Shown here piece after piece: positions 17,556 through 26,654 of a stretch of DNA of 64,000 nucleotides; the stretch's first letter is position 1, and each line of letters begins with the position of its first letter. The notes beneath the pieces are model-generated. The model was not told the origin of the DNA. It saw nothing but the letters and a program-made list of their open reading frames with translations, and did no database searches. Source of the DNA: an uncultured Bacteroidales bacterium (GTDB lineage Bacteria; Bacteroidota; Bacteroidia; Bacteroidales; Bacteroidaceae); the NCBI GenBank assembly GCA_902763885.1, contig CACWTU010000006.1, forward strand, positions 1 to 64,000, read 5' to 3'. A program made the position numbers and the translations under genes.

Positions 17556-18432
17556 ATAATCCTCTAAGCCAAATCAAAAACTCATCTCTCCATTTACGGC
17601 ACTCAGGGGAACCGTAAATATCACTCACTCCGAACCCGTGCTTGCCGGTCTCATAAAGTATATACTTATGGTTTACACCTGCATCGGTCAGAGCTTTGTC
17701 CAAAATTACTGAATTATGCCAATCTACAACAGGATCGTCCTTACAATTTATCAAAAACACGGGCGGACAGTCATCGGGGATGTTATCCTCGATAGACATC
17801 ATATCCCGTTTTCTGCTGCTGTAAACGCCCCACTCTCCCAGCAGTCCCCTGCGGGAACGCCTATGGGCATACTCCCCATTCATGGTGACCACCGGATAAA
17901 TGGCACCCACAAAATCAGGTCTCAGAGATACTGCAGAGGGACCTTCCGGAAGGTTGGTATAATCCGTACCGCTGAAACAGGCCGATGACAACGCCATATG
18001 TCCTCCTGCCGAAAACCCCATCACGCCCACACGCTGCGGATCTATACCCAGACTGTCGGCGTTCTCACGTACATAACGGATGGTACGCTGGATATCACAT
18101 ATCATATCAGGATGTCTGCGGCCACGGAACAGAAAACGGTAATGCCAGATGAAGGAACCCAGCCCGGCGGTACGGTACTGAAGCAGCACCGCGTTTACAC
18201 CATTGTCACGAAGCCATTCAGCCACCTCTATACCTTCACCCTTTACATCCAGCCAATGGTAACTGCCGCCGGGACATACAATAACCGTCGGTGCATTACG
18301 GCTGTCATCTGCCAGATAAGGCGTAACCTTAACCTCATCGGCATGCTTTTCCAGTCCGGCCCAAGGAGTAATTGTCCTGCTGCTCGGGATTATGACTGCC
18401 AAAAAAGAGAATAGCAGGCTTGTCAGCATCAC
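17548..18432 (-). CDS. Alpha/beta-hydrolase esterase (BD-FAE-like)
   Basis: Probable esterase, 294 residues. A hydrophobic N-terminus (MMLTSLLFSFLAVIIPSS) suggests export or an inner-membrane anchor. The oxyanion-hole motif VCPGGSYHW (residues 52-60), nucleophile elbow VMGFSAGGH (Ser141), a candidate acid in NCKDDPVVDW and catalytic His in GKHGFGV form a complete triad in the order seen in BD-FAE/acetyl-esterase families. As part of the operon it might hydrolyse or rearrange the ester between the polyene and its lipid, or release acyl groups; this is inference from position only. It overlaps its neighbours by 4 and 8 nt. Confidence 0.8.
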   Translation of the reverse strand: MMLTSLLFSFLAVIIPSSRTITPWAGLEKHADEVKVTPYLADDSRNAPTVIVCPGGSYHWLDVKGEGIEVAEWLRDNGVNAVLLQYRTAGLGSFIWHYRFLFRGRRHPDMICDIQRTIRYVRENADSLGIDPQRVGVMGFSAGGHMALSSACFSGTDYTNLPEGPSAVSLRPDFVGAIYPVVTMNGEYAHRRSRRGLLGEWGVYSSRKRDMMSIEDNIPDDCPPVFLINCKDDPVVDWHNSVILDKALTDAGVNHKYILYETGKHGFGVSDIYGSPECRKWRDEFLIWLRGLYE

Positions 18433-18791
18433 TTACCCAAGAGTTTCATAATCTCCTCCCGATCCATCTGACGGTACTTGTGCTGTGGATCGGCATTGAA
18501 ATCCACCACAAAGTACTCCTCGTCATAAAAAGACAGTTTGGAGTTTGTATTGGGATTACATTCTACATAAACAATTTCACTCAGGTTCAGGCCTTTAGCC
18601 TCACAAATCTGATCAGCCAGCTTCTGTCCGGCATAGGTAACTGATGTACCCGGATTATCCTGATACAGTTCCGTCACAATGACGAATGTCTTGCCCTCAA
18701 ACGTACGTATCTTGAGCCCGCAGGATGAAGGCATATCCCATTCACCTTTAAAGGCAAATATCTCATCATAATAGTCTGGTGATACTTTCAT
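18429..18791 (-). CDS. Unrecognised small protein in the polyene operon
   Basis: I do not recognise this 120-residue protein. It is soluble with no signal peptide or membrane segment, and appears alpha/beta: short strands (KTFVIVTEL, SEIVYVEC, EYFVVDFNA) alternate with helices (GQKLADQICEAKG, DREEIMKLLG). It has two cysteines (in SSCGLK and VECNP) but no metal motif. It overlaps both the radical SAM gene before it and the esterase after it by 4 nt, so it is translated with them. The overlap makes a partnership with the radical SAM enzyme worth considering. Confidence 0.75.
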   Translation of the reverse strand: MKVSPDYYDEIFAFKGEWDMPSSCGLKIRTFEGKTFVIVTELYQDNPGTSVTYAGQKLADQICEAKGLNLSEIVYVECNPNTNSKLSFYDEEYFVVDFNADPQHKYRQMDREEIMKLLGK

Positions 18792-20083
18792 GAATTTACT
18801 GTTTTAATGTTTCTTACTACATCCTTACCGAATGACTTGTTGGCCAGGCGGCGGTCACGCGGACGGTATGTACCCTCCTCCATCTCACGCAGGGCCACGT
18901 TGCAGAACAGACGGAACATTTTCTGCTCCTGGCTCTCATCGGCATAGAAACTCTTCCATGCGTAGTCATAGAGTTCCTGCAGGCGCTCCGGGCTCATGTG
19001 CTTGGGCTGGAACACCACCTGACCGGCATTGTAATGGTTCCAGTCAAAGTCAAAGATACGGCCCTGACGCAGCAGGTCATCATATCCCTTGGTATGCGGG
19101 AACGGAGTCATTACGGTAAACTCAGCAAGGTCAAGGTCAATCTCACCTAAGAAATCAATCAGACGCTTTATGTCATCCTCGGTCTGGTTGTCCAGTCCAA
19201 GAAGTATTGTGCCCTCCACGCCTATTCCGTAATCATGATAACGCTTTACGCGCTCCTTGATGTAGTCCGATGTATCATAAACGGCCTGATAGACATACCA
19301 TGCGCCTGCCTTGGCTGCCAGATCAAGCACCTCAGGGTCATCCTCAATGGTATGGCTTATCCATTTCTTCTTGAGCGGGGCAATGGCTGTAAAGAGCTCT
19401 TTCTCCCACTCCTTATTCTGTGCCAAAGAGTTATCTACAATAAACAGACGGTTGTTCTCAATGGCAGCCATATCCTCAACCACCTTGTCTATGGGACGCG
19501 GACGGAACTTGCGGCCGCCCAGATATGATACGGCGCAGGGATAGCAGCTGAACCTGCACCCGCGGCTGGCATGAAACAGATCCACCATCTGAACGCCCTT
19601 GTGGTTATAAAGCTCACGCTTGTAGAGGTCACGACGGCACGGACCTACAGACTCAATGGGAGGCATATTACCCATATAGTTGTATATCTTCTTGAGCTTG
19701 CCGTTTACCCAATCCAGCATCACCTGCTCTGAACGGCCCTCAGACTCTCCCAGGAACACGCTATCTACGTGATTGACCATCTCCTCAGCATGAAGCATGG
19801 TTGAGATACCTCCGGCAGCAACCAGTTTGCCGCGCTTGTGATACTCATCAGCTATCTCCCATCCGCGTTTGACCTGAGTGCTAAGCATCATAGAGAGTGC
19901 CACGCCGTCACACTCTTCATCAAAATCTATAGGCTCAACGTTCTCATCGGTAAATGACACATCCACCCATTCCGGTAACGTGGCGGCAAACGCCACAGGC
20001 CCGTGAGGCGGCAGGTTAAAGGTTGTCTGGCCTCTCAGTTTCTGCCACTTGGGGTATATGAGCTTAAGCTTGAAAGTGTTCAT
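18788..20083 (-). CDS. Cobalamin-binding-type radical SAM protein
   Basis: 431 residues. The N-terminal part (about 1-150) has the layout of a B12-binding Rossmann domain (DGVALSMMLSTQVKRGWEIA; GKLVAAGGIS), although a clear DxHxxG motif is missing. The radical SAM core follows: SRGCRFSCYPC gives Cys176, Cys180 and Cys183 (CX3CX2C) for the 4Fe-4S cluster, and EGTILLGLDNQTEDD and FTVMTPFPHTKG are later barrel strands. Relatives perform C-methylations or ring chemistry. In this operon, methylation or modification of the aryl head is the obvious guess, but it is unproven. It overlaps the unknown 18429 gene by 4 nt and lies 13 nt after the oxidoreductase. Confidence 0.85.
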   Translation of the reverse strand: MNTFKLKLIYPKWQKLRGQTTFNLPPHGPVAFAATLPEWVDVSFTDENVEPIDFDEECDGVALSMMLSTQVKRGWEIADEYHKRGKLVAAGGISTMLHAEEMVNHVDSVFLGESEGRSEQVMLDWVNGKLKKIYNYMGNMPPIESVGPCRRDLYKRELYNHKGVQMVDLFHASRGCRFSCYPCAVSYLGGRKFRPRPIDKVVEDMAAIENNRLFIVDNSLAQNKEWEKELFTAIAPLKKKWISHTIEDDPEVLDLAAKAGAWYVYQAVYDTSDYIKERVKRYHDYGIGVEGTILLGLDNQTEDDIKRLIDFLGEIDLDLAEFTVMTPFPHTKGYDDLLRQGRIFDFDWNHYNAGQVVFQPKHMSPERLQELYDYAWKSFYADESQEQKMFRLFCNVALREMEEGTYRPRDRRLANKSFGKDVVRNIKTVNS

Positions 20084-20096
20084 TTCGTCCTTTATA

Positions 20097-21587
20097 TTAC
20101 TTGTTTGCTATTACTTCTTTTATTCCGTTCAGTACGGAATCATCTGCAAATATAGTCTGAATGGTTTCAATTGCAGTCATCGGCACTCCACCAATTCCAT
20201 GCATATTTACATTTTGTCCTGTAAGCAACAGGTTTTTGACCTTTGTCTTGATAGGAATAATTGATGCCGCCATGTTGCCGCAATCCTTGAAAAGGCCGTA
20301 TGCACCGGCTCTGCGGGTACCGAACCAATCCCTGAATGTAAGCGGTGATGAGGCGAATATATCATCTGCCGCCTCCCTTATTCCCGGGAAACATTTCTCC
20401 ACGAGAGCCAGGACCCTCTCCGTACGCTCCTTCTTCCATGTCTCGTATGATACTCCACGGCGTCCGGAACGGGTGTTCTCCCACTCCTTCACCTCTTCAA
20501 AGTCCATAAGGCAGTAAACCGTCATGTGTGAAGCCCATCCGTCGCGGCCCTCGGCAAAGAAACAGTTTGCGCCATGAGGCCAAGCCCCTGTCTCATACCG
20601 GGCCATCTTCCATGTATTCTCCATGCTGTCAATGACAGATACAGGATGACCGGGAAAACGTACCGCACCAGACTTAAGCTTGATGAATACCTTGAAAGCC
20701 GATGCCGTATCAGGAATGCTCTCTATACGGTTACAATAACCTGTGGTGAAGGCTTTACCGTCAATCATCGGAATAAGCGAAGACGGATGGATGTCACTGA
20801 TATACCAGTCACCACGATATTCATTACCTGCCTTGTCTGCCACACACTCCACATTCATGTCCGATACACGGACAGATGTCACCTCACATCGCGTCAGCAC
20901 ACGGCCTCCGGCATCTTCTATCACACTCTTCAGAGCCTCAGCCAACTGTCCGGAACCGCCGTCAAACCAACAGGGGTTCTCCATGAAAAGAGCGGAGATC
21001 ATTATGTGAATATATGCAGGTGAATGTCCCGGGATACCGGAGTATAACGGATTTACAGATGCCAGGAGAGCACGGAGTTCCGTATCTTTCACATACTTGG
21101 CTATGAAAGCATCGGCAGGCATAAAGAACTCAGGCGAGTGGTTATCATTACTGCCCAGGCTCTCTAAATAGAACAGCTTTTCCTCATGCGATATACGGAA
21201 CACGGCATCTACATATTGCCTTATGTTCTCTTTCTCATGCGGGAACAAACCTGACAGATAATCCACAAAAGAATCTCTGCCTGCAGGCAGATTATATGTG
21301 CGTCCGCTATCGGCATATCTGACACTCAACATCAGGTCTGAACGGCGAATGCGTAATCTGTCCATTATTCCTAAATAGCGGCAAATGCTGTTCAGTATTC
21401 CTCCTTCATTGAAACCTCCTGCCACATGCATTCCGGTCTCATAGGTCTCACCGCCACGTACAAATGTCTGCAGTCCGCCACCTATGCTGCTGTTTTTCTC
21501 AAGCACGGTAACCCTGATACCCCGTTTAGCCAAGAGAGCTCCACAGAACAAGCCGCCCATTCCTGCACCTATTATCACCACCTCCAT
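20097..21587 (-). CDS. CrtI-like NAD(P)/FAD-dependent oxidoreductase
   Basis: FAD enzyme of the phytoene desaturase/carotene isomerase family, 496 residues. The N-terminal dinucleotide fold is VVIIGAGMGGLFCGALLAKR (residues 3-22), followed by VLEKNSSIGGGLQTF. The C-terminal FAD block is NLLLTGQNVNMHGIGGVPM, with the conserved GG near the end. Related genes occur in flexirubin and aryl polyene clusters and may saturate, desaturate or isomerise the polyene; the reaction here is not determinable from sequence. It sits 2 nt after the exporter gene and 13 nt before the radical SAM gene. Confidence 0.85.
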   Translation of the reverse strand: MEVVIIGAGMGGLFCGALLAKRGIRVTVLEKNSSIGGGLQTFVRGGETYETGMHVAGGFNEGGILNSICRYLGIMDRLRIRRSDLMLSVRYADSGRTYNLPAGRDSFVDYLSGLFPHEKENIRQYVDAVFRISHEEKLFYLESLGSNDNHSPEFFMPADAFIAKYVKDTELRALLASVNPLYSGIPGHSPAYIHIMISALFMENPCWFDGGSGQLAEALKSVIEDAGGRVLTRCEVTSVRVSDMNVECVADKAGNEYRGDWYISDIHPSSLIPMIDGKAFTTGYCNRIESIPDTASAFKVFIKLKSGAVRFPGHPVSVIDSMENTWKMARYETGAWPHGANCFFAEGRDGWASHMTVYCLMDFEEVKEWENTRSGRRGVSYETWKKERTERVLALVEKCFPGIREAADDIFASSPLTFRDWFGTRRAGAYGLFKDCGNMAASIIPIKTKVKNLLLTGQNVNMHGIGGVPMTAIETIQTIFADDSVLNGIKEVIANK

Positions 21588-21589
21588 AA

Positions 21590-24574
21590 TCAGCTCTCCT
21601 TTATCACTTTTAGGTTATCAGGAATATCATCATATTCAGTCTCAAGCTTATAGCACATATCAGCATACCATTTCTCATAGAACTTATGGAATGTCTTGGT
21701 ACGCTCTCTGGCATCGGCCCCCCAGCTCATATCATCTGGAGCTACACGCTTGCCTATGGTGACGGTGATATGTCCGGGACGGAGCATGAACTCCTTTTTG
21801 GGCAGAGCATAGCCCACCCCGTGCAGACATACAGGCAATATATCGAGACCCAGTTCCTGGGCCAGATGGAAAGCACCTTTATGGAAACGCAGTATGGAAC
21901 AATCCACTGAGCGAGTACCCTCAGGGAATATGAGAATGGAATATCCACGTTCTGCAAGACTGCGGAAACGGGGCATGTATTCCTCAATGCCCTCAGCTGC
22001 AGGAACAAACTCGGCACGTCTTATAAGCGCGCCATAGATAGGATTGTGCCATACCCAGTCATTGGTAACGACTATCATCCTGGGGGTAAGCATAAGCAGA
22101 CACATAAGGTCCAGATGTGACTGATGGTTGCTTATTATCACCGCCGGTTTACTGAATGTCTCACCCAAGCTGTTGTCAAAAGTAAAGTTCACGGCAGGAA
22201 CCCTACGTATCACCAGATTGGCAAACCTGTAAAGCAGATTATGGAGAAAGCGGTCTTTCCACTCACGCTTACGGCCTATGAATATCACCAATACCACAGG
22301 AGTGCAGACAATGACCGATATCAGCAGGAATCCGAACGCCCAGACACTGCGCAGGATACGCATTATCGTAACAGGCATGGCGCGCACCTTACCGTCCTTC
22401 ATGGTCATCCAACGGTACAGCCACTCAGGCAGGAAATGCGCCATGACCACCACCACGAACATTCCCAGCATGGTAATCTCTGCCAGCGAACGCATAGCCG
22501 GATGTCTGGCAAAGATGAGGGTTCCAATACCTATGAACATTATCACCGCCGATATTATCACACTCTTGCGGCGCTCATCGACAGTCCTGACACCCGTTTC
22601 GTACTCATGCATCAGGCCTTCAGTGATAAAGATGGTATAGTCATCACCCTGACCGAAAATGAATGTGGCCAGTATTATGCTTACTATATTGAACTGGATG
22701 CCCAGCATATTCATTATGCTCAATATCCATATCCAGCCTACTGTAAGCGGAAGGAAAGATATCAAAGCCAGTTCCAGATTCCTGAACGATATCCAAAGGA
22801 ATGCGAACACGATGAATCCGCACAGGAACAGCACCGTATTGAAATCATCGGAAAGTGACTTTACCAGTGACGCCATCACCTGGCTCATATTGACAGGAGT
22901 GACATCCTGAGCCGATACTATCTCAGGCTCTGAGTTCACTGACTCCATGAACGGATCAAAAGCGCCCTCCTTGAATCCCTGCTCACGTGCCTCTTCACGG
23001 AGTTCTGTCAGCACCGATGCATGATCCTTCCAGAATTCTGTCCAACGATGCCTTACAGCCTCCTTGTCAGATTCCGGAGCAAGCATATCTGACAGGACAG
23101 ACAGGCGTTCAGCACCTGCATCACCCACGCTGCCGGATATGAACTGCAGATCCTCCTTCTGCTGGGCAGTCATGTAGTTGATATGGTTCAGGTCAGTATC
23201 AAACTTGCTGCTGCCACCCCATATCAGCATTGCAATGGTAATGAGAATGACTATCGGAGATATTATGCGGCACAGACGGCTGCTGCCGGTGATGGGCTTC
23301 TCTTCAACCTGGACCTCATCTTTTGCGGCTTTCACCCCGGCTTTGGCAAATACGGGAAGGAACACCAATGAGAAGATTATGGTACCGGCCAGCATGAATG
23401 ATCCGAACAGGGCCAGGTCATGCATGGCCTGCGCCTTGAGGAATAGCAGACAGAGGAATGCACTCACAGTGGTGATGTTGCCCACAAGCAGCGGCATTAC
23501 CATCTCAGCTAATGATTCACGGTTATCGGCCGTATCACGCAGTGAATGCAGGAAATGCAGCGGATAGTTGGCCGCTATGCCTACTATAACCGACCCAATT
23601 CCTATGACTATTATCGATACCGAATCTTTGATGCAGCCGATAAGACCCAACGCAAACAGCGCACCAAACAGAAGCGTGGCGGCTATCCAGAGTATGTAAT
23701 CCAGACGCTTGAATGAGAACCACAACACGGCCAGGATACCTATGATGGCCAGTGATACGGCCAGGATGCTGTCTTTTTTTATTCTATCGGCATTGGTTAC
23801 GGCTATCACCGGAGCACCTACGGCCGATACGCGGATACCGGTCTGCGCCTCCACCTGGGCAGCTGTCTCATCAATCATCTCCACCAGCTGTGCGTTACGC
23901 CCCGACTCACTCTCACCAAAGGGTGATTCAAACAGCAGCAGGCCTGCAGGTTCAGAGCGGTGCAGGATATGGCCGTCAACCAGACGGTATCCCCCCTCAC
24001 TGCCTATATCGGCCAGACCTTTCAGCACATCACCGAACAGGCCCAGAGGGTCATAAGGTATCGTGCTGGCCGTAAAACTGCCCGTAAGCATCTGCAGGGA
24101 ACGTTTATCGGCCTCAAGGCTCTGCCTTACGTATCCGGGCTGTGACAGGAGTGAATCCATGCGTCGGTAATCGGCCTCAGTAAGGAAACTGGGATAATGC
24201 TCCTCAACGAACTCTATCAGTTCAAGCGCCATTGACTGGTCAGCTTCAGCACTCATGTCCGGAACAAGCTCCAGAGTGTCTTTCTCAAACCAGACATCGG
24301 CAAACAGCTCCATGGCGCTTATTATATCATCGTCCGGTGTACCATCATCGGCGCGGAATATGACCGCTATGCTGTTCTGCTGTGATATCTTCTCCATGAA
24401 TTCAGTCTGACGACTGTCAGAACGGTCTATGGGCAGGAATCCCGCAATATCCTCCTCATAATGCAAGCGGCACAGTGACAATACTGAAAGAGCCACAATG
24501 ACGGCCACTATCAAGGCTGCCAACCCCTTGCGGCACTTGAGCCGGTCATATATCCTCAGAAAGAAATCAACCAT
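21590..24574 (-). CDS. MMPL/RND-type exporter fused to a PlsC acyltransferase
   Basis: 994 residues with two functional parts. Residues 1-750 form an MMPL/SSD exporter: one N-terminal helix, a large periplasmic domain, a cluster of five to six helices (about 265-425), a second periplasmic domain and a second helix cluster (about 580-720). Aspartates in FIFGQGDDYTIF are candidate proton carriers. Residues about 780-994 form a 1-acylglycerol-3-phosphate acyltransferase-like domain: SNHQSHLDL (HX4D, near 810), the linker helix NPIYGALIRRAEFVP, FPEGTRS and ILPVCLHGVG. In E. coli aryl polyene clusters exporter and acyltransferases are encoded separately, so this fusion suggests acylation coupled to export. 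It overlaps the GT2 gene by 8 nt. Confidence 0.9.
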   Translation of the reverse strand: MVDFFLRIYDRLKCRKGLAALIVAVIVALSVLSLCRLHYEEDIAGFLPIDRSDSRQTEFMEKISQQNSIAVIFRADDGTPDDDIISAMELFADVWFEKDTLELVPDMSAEADQSMALELIEFVEEHYPSFLTEADYRRMDSLLSQPGYVRQSLEADKRSLQMLTGSFTASTIPYDPLGLFGDVLKGLADIGSEGGYRLVDGHILHRSEPAGLLLFESPFGESESGRNAQLVEMIDETAAQVEAQTGIRVSAVGAPVIAVTNADRIKKDSILAVSLAIIGILAVLWFSFKRLDYILWIAATLLFGALFALGLIGCIKDSVSIIVIGIGSVIVGIAANYPLHFLHSLRDTADNRESLAEMVMPLLVGNITTVSAFLCLLFLKAQAMHDLALFGSFMLAGTIIFSLVFLPVFAKAGVKAAKDEVQVEEKPITGSSRLCRIISPIVILITIAMLIWGGSSKFDTDLNHINYMTAQQKEDLQFISGSVGDAGAERLSVLSDMLAPESDKEAVRHRWTEFWKDHASVLTELREEAREQGFKEGAFDPFMESVNSEPEIVSAQDVTPVNMSQVMASLVKSLSDDFNTVLFLCGFIVFAFLWISFRNLELALISFLPLTVGWIWILSIMNMLGIQFNIVSIILATFIFGQGDDYTIFITEGLMHEYETGVRTVDERRKSVIISAVIMFIGIGTLIFARHPAMRSLAEITMLGMFVVVVMAHFLPEWLYRWMTMKDGKVRAMPVTIMRILRSVWAFGFLLISVIVCTPVVLVIFIGRKREWKDRFLHNLLYRFANLVIRRVPAVNFTFDNSLGETFSKPAVIISNHQSHLDLMCLLMLTPRMIVVTNDWVWHNPIYGALIRRAEFVPAAEGIEEYMPRFRSLAERGYSILIFPEGTRSVDCSILRFHKGAFHLAQELGLDILPVCLHGVGYALPKKEFMLRPGHITVTIGKRVAPDDMSWGADARERTKTFHKFYEKWYADMCYKLETEYDDIPDNLKVIKES

Positions 24575-25301
24575 GGCTCTTATGCTTTATCTTTCTGACC
24601 AATGCCGCCGGCGCACCATAAAAAAGCGCGCCAAAGCAGAGCAGTGTGTTCAGGACAGAGATCCTGAAAAAATCCCGGAACGGGCGGAAATGTGACACCC
24701 GCTCTCCGGCTGGGGCATACCAGACGCGTACCGGCACCGTCTCCACCTGTACGCCATGCCATGCCGCAAAGACCAGAAGTTCCAGTTCTGCCTCATATCG
24801 GGATGTCAACAGCCCCATTCCGTACAGCGCATCAAGCGGATAGATACGGAATCCGGATTGTGTGTCATCCAACTTCTGAGCCGTCTGCAAACGGAACCAG
24901 AAGTTAGAAAACCTGTTGGCAAACGTATTCTGGCGAGGCATATTCTCACTTGTAAGATTACGGCATCCCACTATTATACAATCCGGATGCTCATGAGACA
25001 TTCCGGTAAGCGCGGGAATATCCTCAGGAAAATGCTGCCCGTCTGCATCCATGGTAATGGCATGGGTATAACCGTTCTTACAGGCATATTCCAGCCCTGT
25101 CTTAAGGGCCTTTCCCTTGCCTGAGTTACGTTCATGGGTAAGCACTTTTATGTCAAATCCGCATAACTCAGATTCCGTGTTGTCCGTACAGCCGTCATTT
25201 ACCACAATCACGTCAGGGCATACCTTAAGGGCACGCTCCACCACAGCAGCTATAGTGCCGCTGTTATTGAAAGTGGGTATTATGACGCAGTATCTTGACA
25301 T
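24567..25301 (-). CDS. Family 2 glycosyltransferase
   Basis: GT-A fold glycosyltransferase of the dolichol-phosphate mannosyltransferase type, 244 residues. CVIIPTFNNSGTIAAV opens the fold, VIVVNDGCTDNTE is the nucleotide-binding strand, ITMDADGQHFPED contains the DxD metal site (Asp85, Asp87), and QSGFRIYP is the acceptor loop. A C-terminal amphipathic/hydrophobic segment (VLNTLLCFGALFYGAPAALV) may attach it to the membrane. A GT2 is a regular member of aryl polyene clusters, where it may glycosylate the lipid moiety. It lies 1 nt after the dehydratase and overlaps the exporter by 8 nt. Confidence 0.88.
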   Translation of the reverse strand: MSRYCVIIPTFNNSGTIAAVVERALKVCPDVIVVNDGCTDNTESELCGFDIKVLTHERNSGKGKALKTGLEYACKNGYTHAITMDADGQHFPEDIPALTGMSHEHPDCIIVGCRNLTSENMPRQNTFANRFSNFWFRLQTAQKLDDTQSGFRIYPLDALYGMGLLTSRYEAELELLVFAAWHGVQVETVPVRVWYAPAGERVSHFRPFRDFFRISVLNTLLCFGALFYGAPAALVRKIKHKSHG

Positions 25302-25302
25302 C

Positions 25303-25701
25303 TCAGAAAGCTTCTCTTACAAGAAAGACTGAAAACTTGAGGAACACATCAGCGGTATTCTCTCTGCGGACAATAACGCCCTGTGCCCTGACACCACCCT
25401 CCTCTTCACTTACGGAGCTGAACAGCACGGATATACTTCCGTCACTCAAGGGCGATATCATATTCGTAAACTTGACGTTCTTTATCTTCCTGATGAACAA
25501 AGACATACCCTCCTGCTCTGAAAGTATCTCCTGAATCATCTGCAGGATACATACTCCGGGAGTTACAGGCTGTCCGGGAAAGTGTGCCTTATAAATGAGA
25601 TGGTCAGGATTCAGTATCACGTTGAACCCTGACTGTCCCTGCGGCAACCCCTCCATACGGGACTCTATCCTGAAGAAATCACCATTCAGCCTCATAGTCA
25701 C
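25303..25701 (-). CDS. FabZ-like 3-hydroxyacyl-ACP dehydratase
   Basis: Hot-dog fold dehydratase, 132 residues, expected to remove water from 3-hydroxyacyl-ACP and so create the polyene double bonds. YKAHFPGQPVTPGVCILQM carries the active-site His40 in the FabZ signature HFPGxPxxPG, and the helix continues to QMIQEIL, where FabZ has its Glu (Glu58 region). It is slightly short for FabZ. ATG at 25701 or 25695 (MRLNGDFF) are both possible. Either way the gene overlaps the LolA-like gene by about 20 nt, which implies coupled translation. Confidence 0.85.
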   Translation of the reverse strand: MTMRLNGDFFRIESRMEGLPQGQSGFNVILNPDHLIYKAHFPGQPVTPGVCILQMIQEILSEQEGMSLFIRKIKNVKFTNMISPLSDGSISVLFSSVSEEEGGVRAQGVIVRRENTADVFLKFSVFLVREAF

Positions 25702-26299
25702 CGTTAAGTTTCACATTGCTTACCAGAATCTCCGTTATGCCTCCTGCTGAATCATTCATCACAAGCCGGCGTAGTAACCGTGTCTGGGGATCAAATCCCA
25801 GTTCAATCTGATCAAATATCTTCTTCATGTCACGGCGCACCGGTATGAGCACGGCTTTCCACTCGTCGCCCGTATCAGTAACAGTCACCTTGAAGGTCCG
25901 CTTGTCCTTGAGCAACTCACCCGACATACAACCAAGTATCATGTCCGATATGCTCTTGTACAGCCTTCCAATATCTCCATCAAGTTCGGCCTCATCAAAT
26001 CCGGCAACTATGTTCTTTCCGTCAACCTTGAGTATCCACTTGTAAGGGTCATTATAATTCAGACAGAATCTGGACGGCTTGATAAAAAGCATTGTCCCGT
26101 ATGATTTGGAGGGCTCTTCAATAAAAGGTGTGCGCCTGGTCTGGGCAACGTCACACTTCAGGGAGTTTATCCCGGAACAAGCCTTCACTATGCTCTCAGT
26201 CATCTCATCCACAGGCTGAGTTTCCTGTAGCGTAACCGCACCCACTCCCACTGCAAGAAGCAGCACCAAAAATGTGATTATAATATTTGTCTTCTTCAT
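25679..26299 (-). CDS. LolA-like outer-membrane lipoprotein carrier
   Basis: Periplasmic carrier of the LolA/LolB fold, 206 residues, with an N-terminal signal peptide or uncleaved anchor (NIIITFLVLLLAVGVGAV). The beta half-barrel is suggested by alternating strands such as SLKCDVAQTRRTPFI, SYGTMLFIKPSRFCLNY, KWILKVDGKNIVAGF and RRLVMNDSAGGITEI. A LolA homologue is a standard part of aryl polyene clusters and probably ferries the lipid-linked pigment across the periplasm together with the MMPL exporter. It sits between the small transporter (1-nt gap) and the dehydratase (overlap). Confidence 0.85.
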   Translation of the reverse strand: MKKTNIIITFLVLLLAVGVGAVTLQETQPVDEMTESIVKACSGINSLKCDVAQTRRTPFIEEPSKSYGTMLFIKPSRFCLNYNDPYKWILKVDGKNIVAGFDEAELDGDIGRLYKSISDMILGCMSGELLKDKRTFKVTVTDTGDEWKAVLIPVRRDMKKIFDQIELGFDPQTRLLRRLVMNDSAGGITEILVSNVKLNGDYEAEW

Positions 26300-26300
26300 A

Positions 26301-26654
26301 TCATCTGCTTATTAATGCCGCACCTGCCAATATAAGGCCGATGCCTATCCAGCGGCCAACGGGAATCTGCTCACCAAGAAAGGCCATGGCGCCCAGCATT
26401 CCGAACACAAAGCTCAGGCAACTGAGAGGATAAGCCACACTAAGCGGGAAGTTCTTCATTATGTAGAACCACAGCACCGTAGCACCGCCCATGGAGAGAC
26501 CGCAGCCAAGCCACCACCAGTTTGTCATCTCCTTGCCAATAAAACGCCAGAAGCCCTGATACTGGCTCATATGGTTCAGAGCCAGCTTCATCATAAGCTG
26601 ACCGGCAGCCAGCAGAATGCTCTGCAGCAATGAATATGGTATTATCTTCCACAT
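26301..26654 (-). CDS. Small EamA/EmrE-like membrane protein
   Basis: 117 residues with four predicted membrane helices: SLLQSILLAAGQLMMKLAL, WWWLGCGLSMGGATVLWFYI, AYPLSCLSFVFGMLGAMAFL and WIGIGLILAGAALI. This matches the drug/metabolite transporter superfamily in its four-helix (SMR) form. No EmrE-type Glu is evident in helix 1. Small EamA-like proteins flip lipid-linked sugars in other systems (ArnE/F), so a role in moving a lipid-linked intermediate beside the GT2 and LolA genes is plausible. It overlaps the ketosynthase-like gene by 13 nt. Confidence 0.8.
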   Translation of the reverse strand: MWKIIPYSLLQSILLAAGQLMMKLALNHMSQYQGFWRFIGKEMTNWWWLGCGLSMGGATVLWFYIMKNFPLSVAYPLSCLSFVFGMLGAMAFLGEQIPVGRWIGIGLILAGAALISR

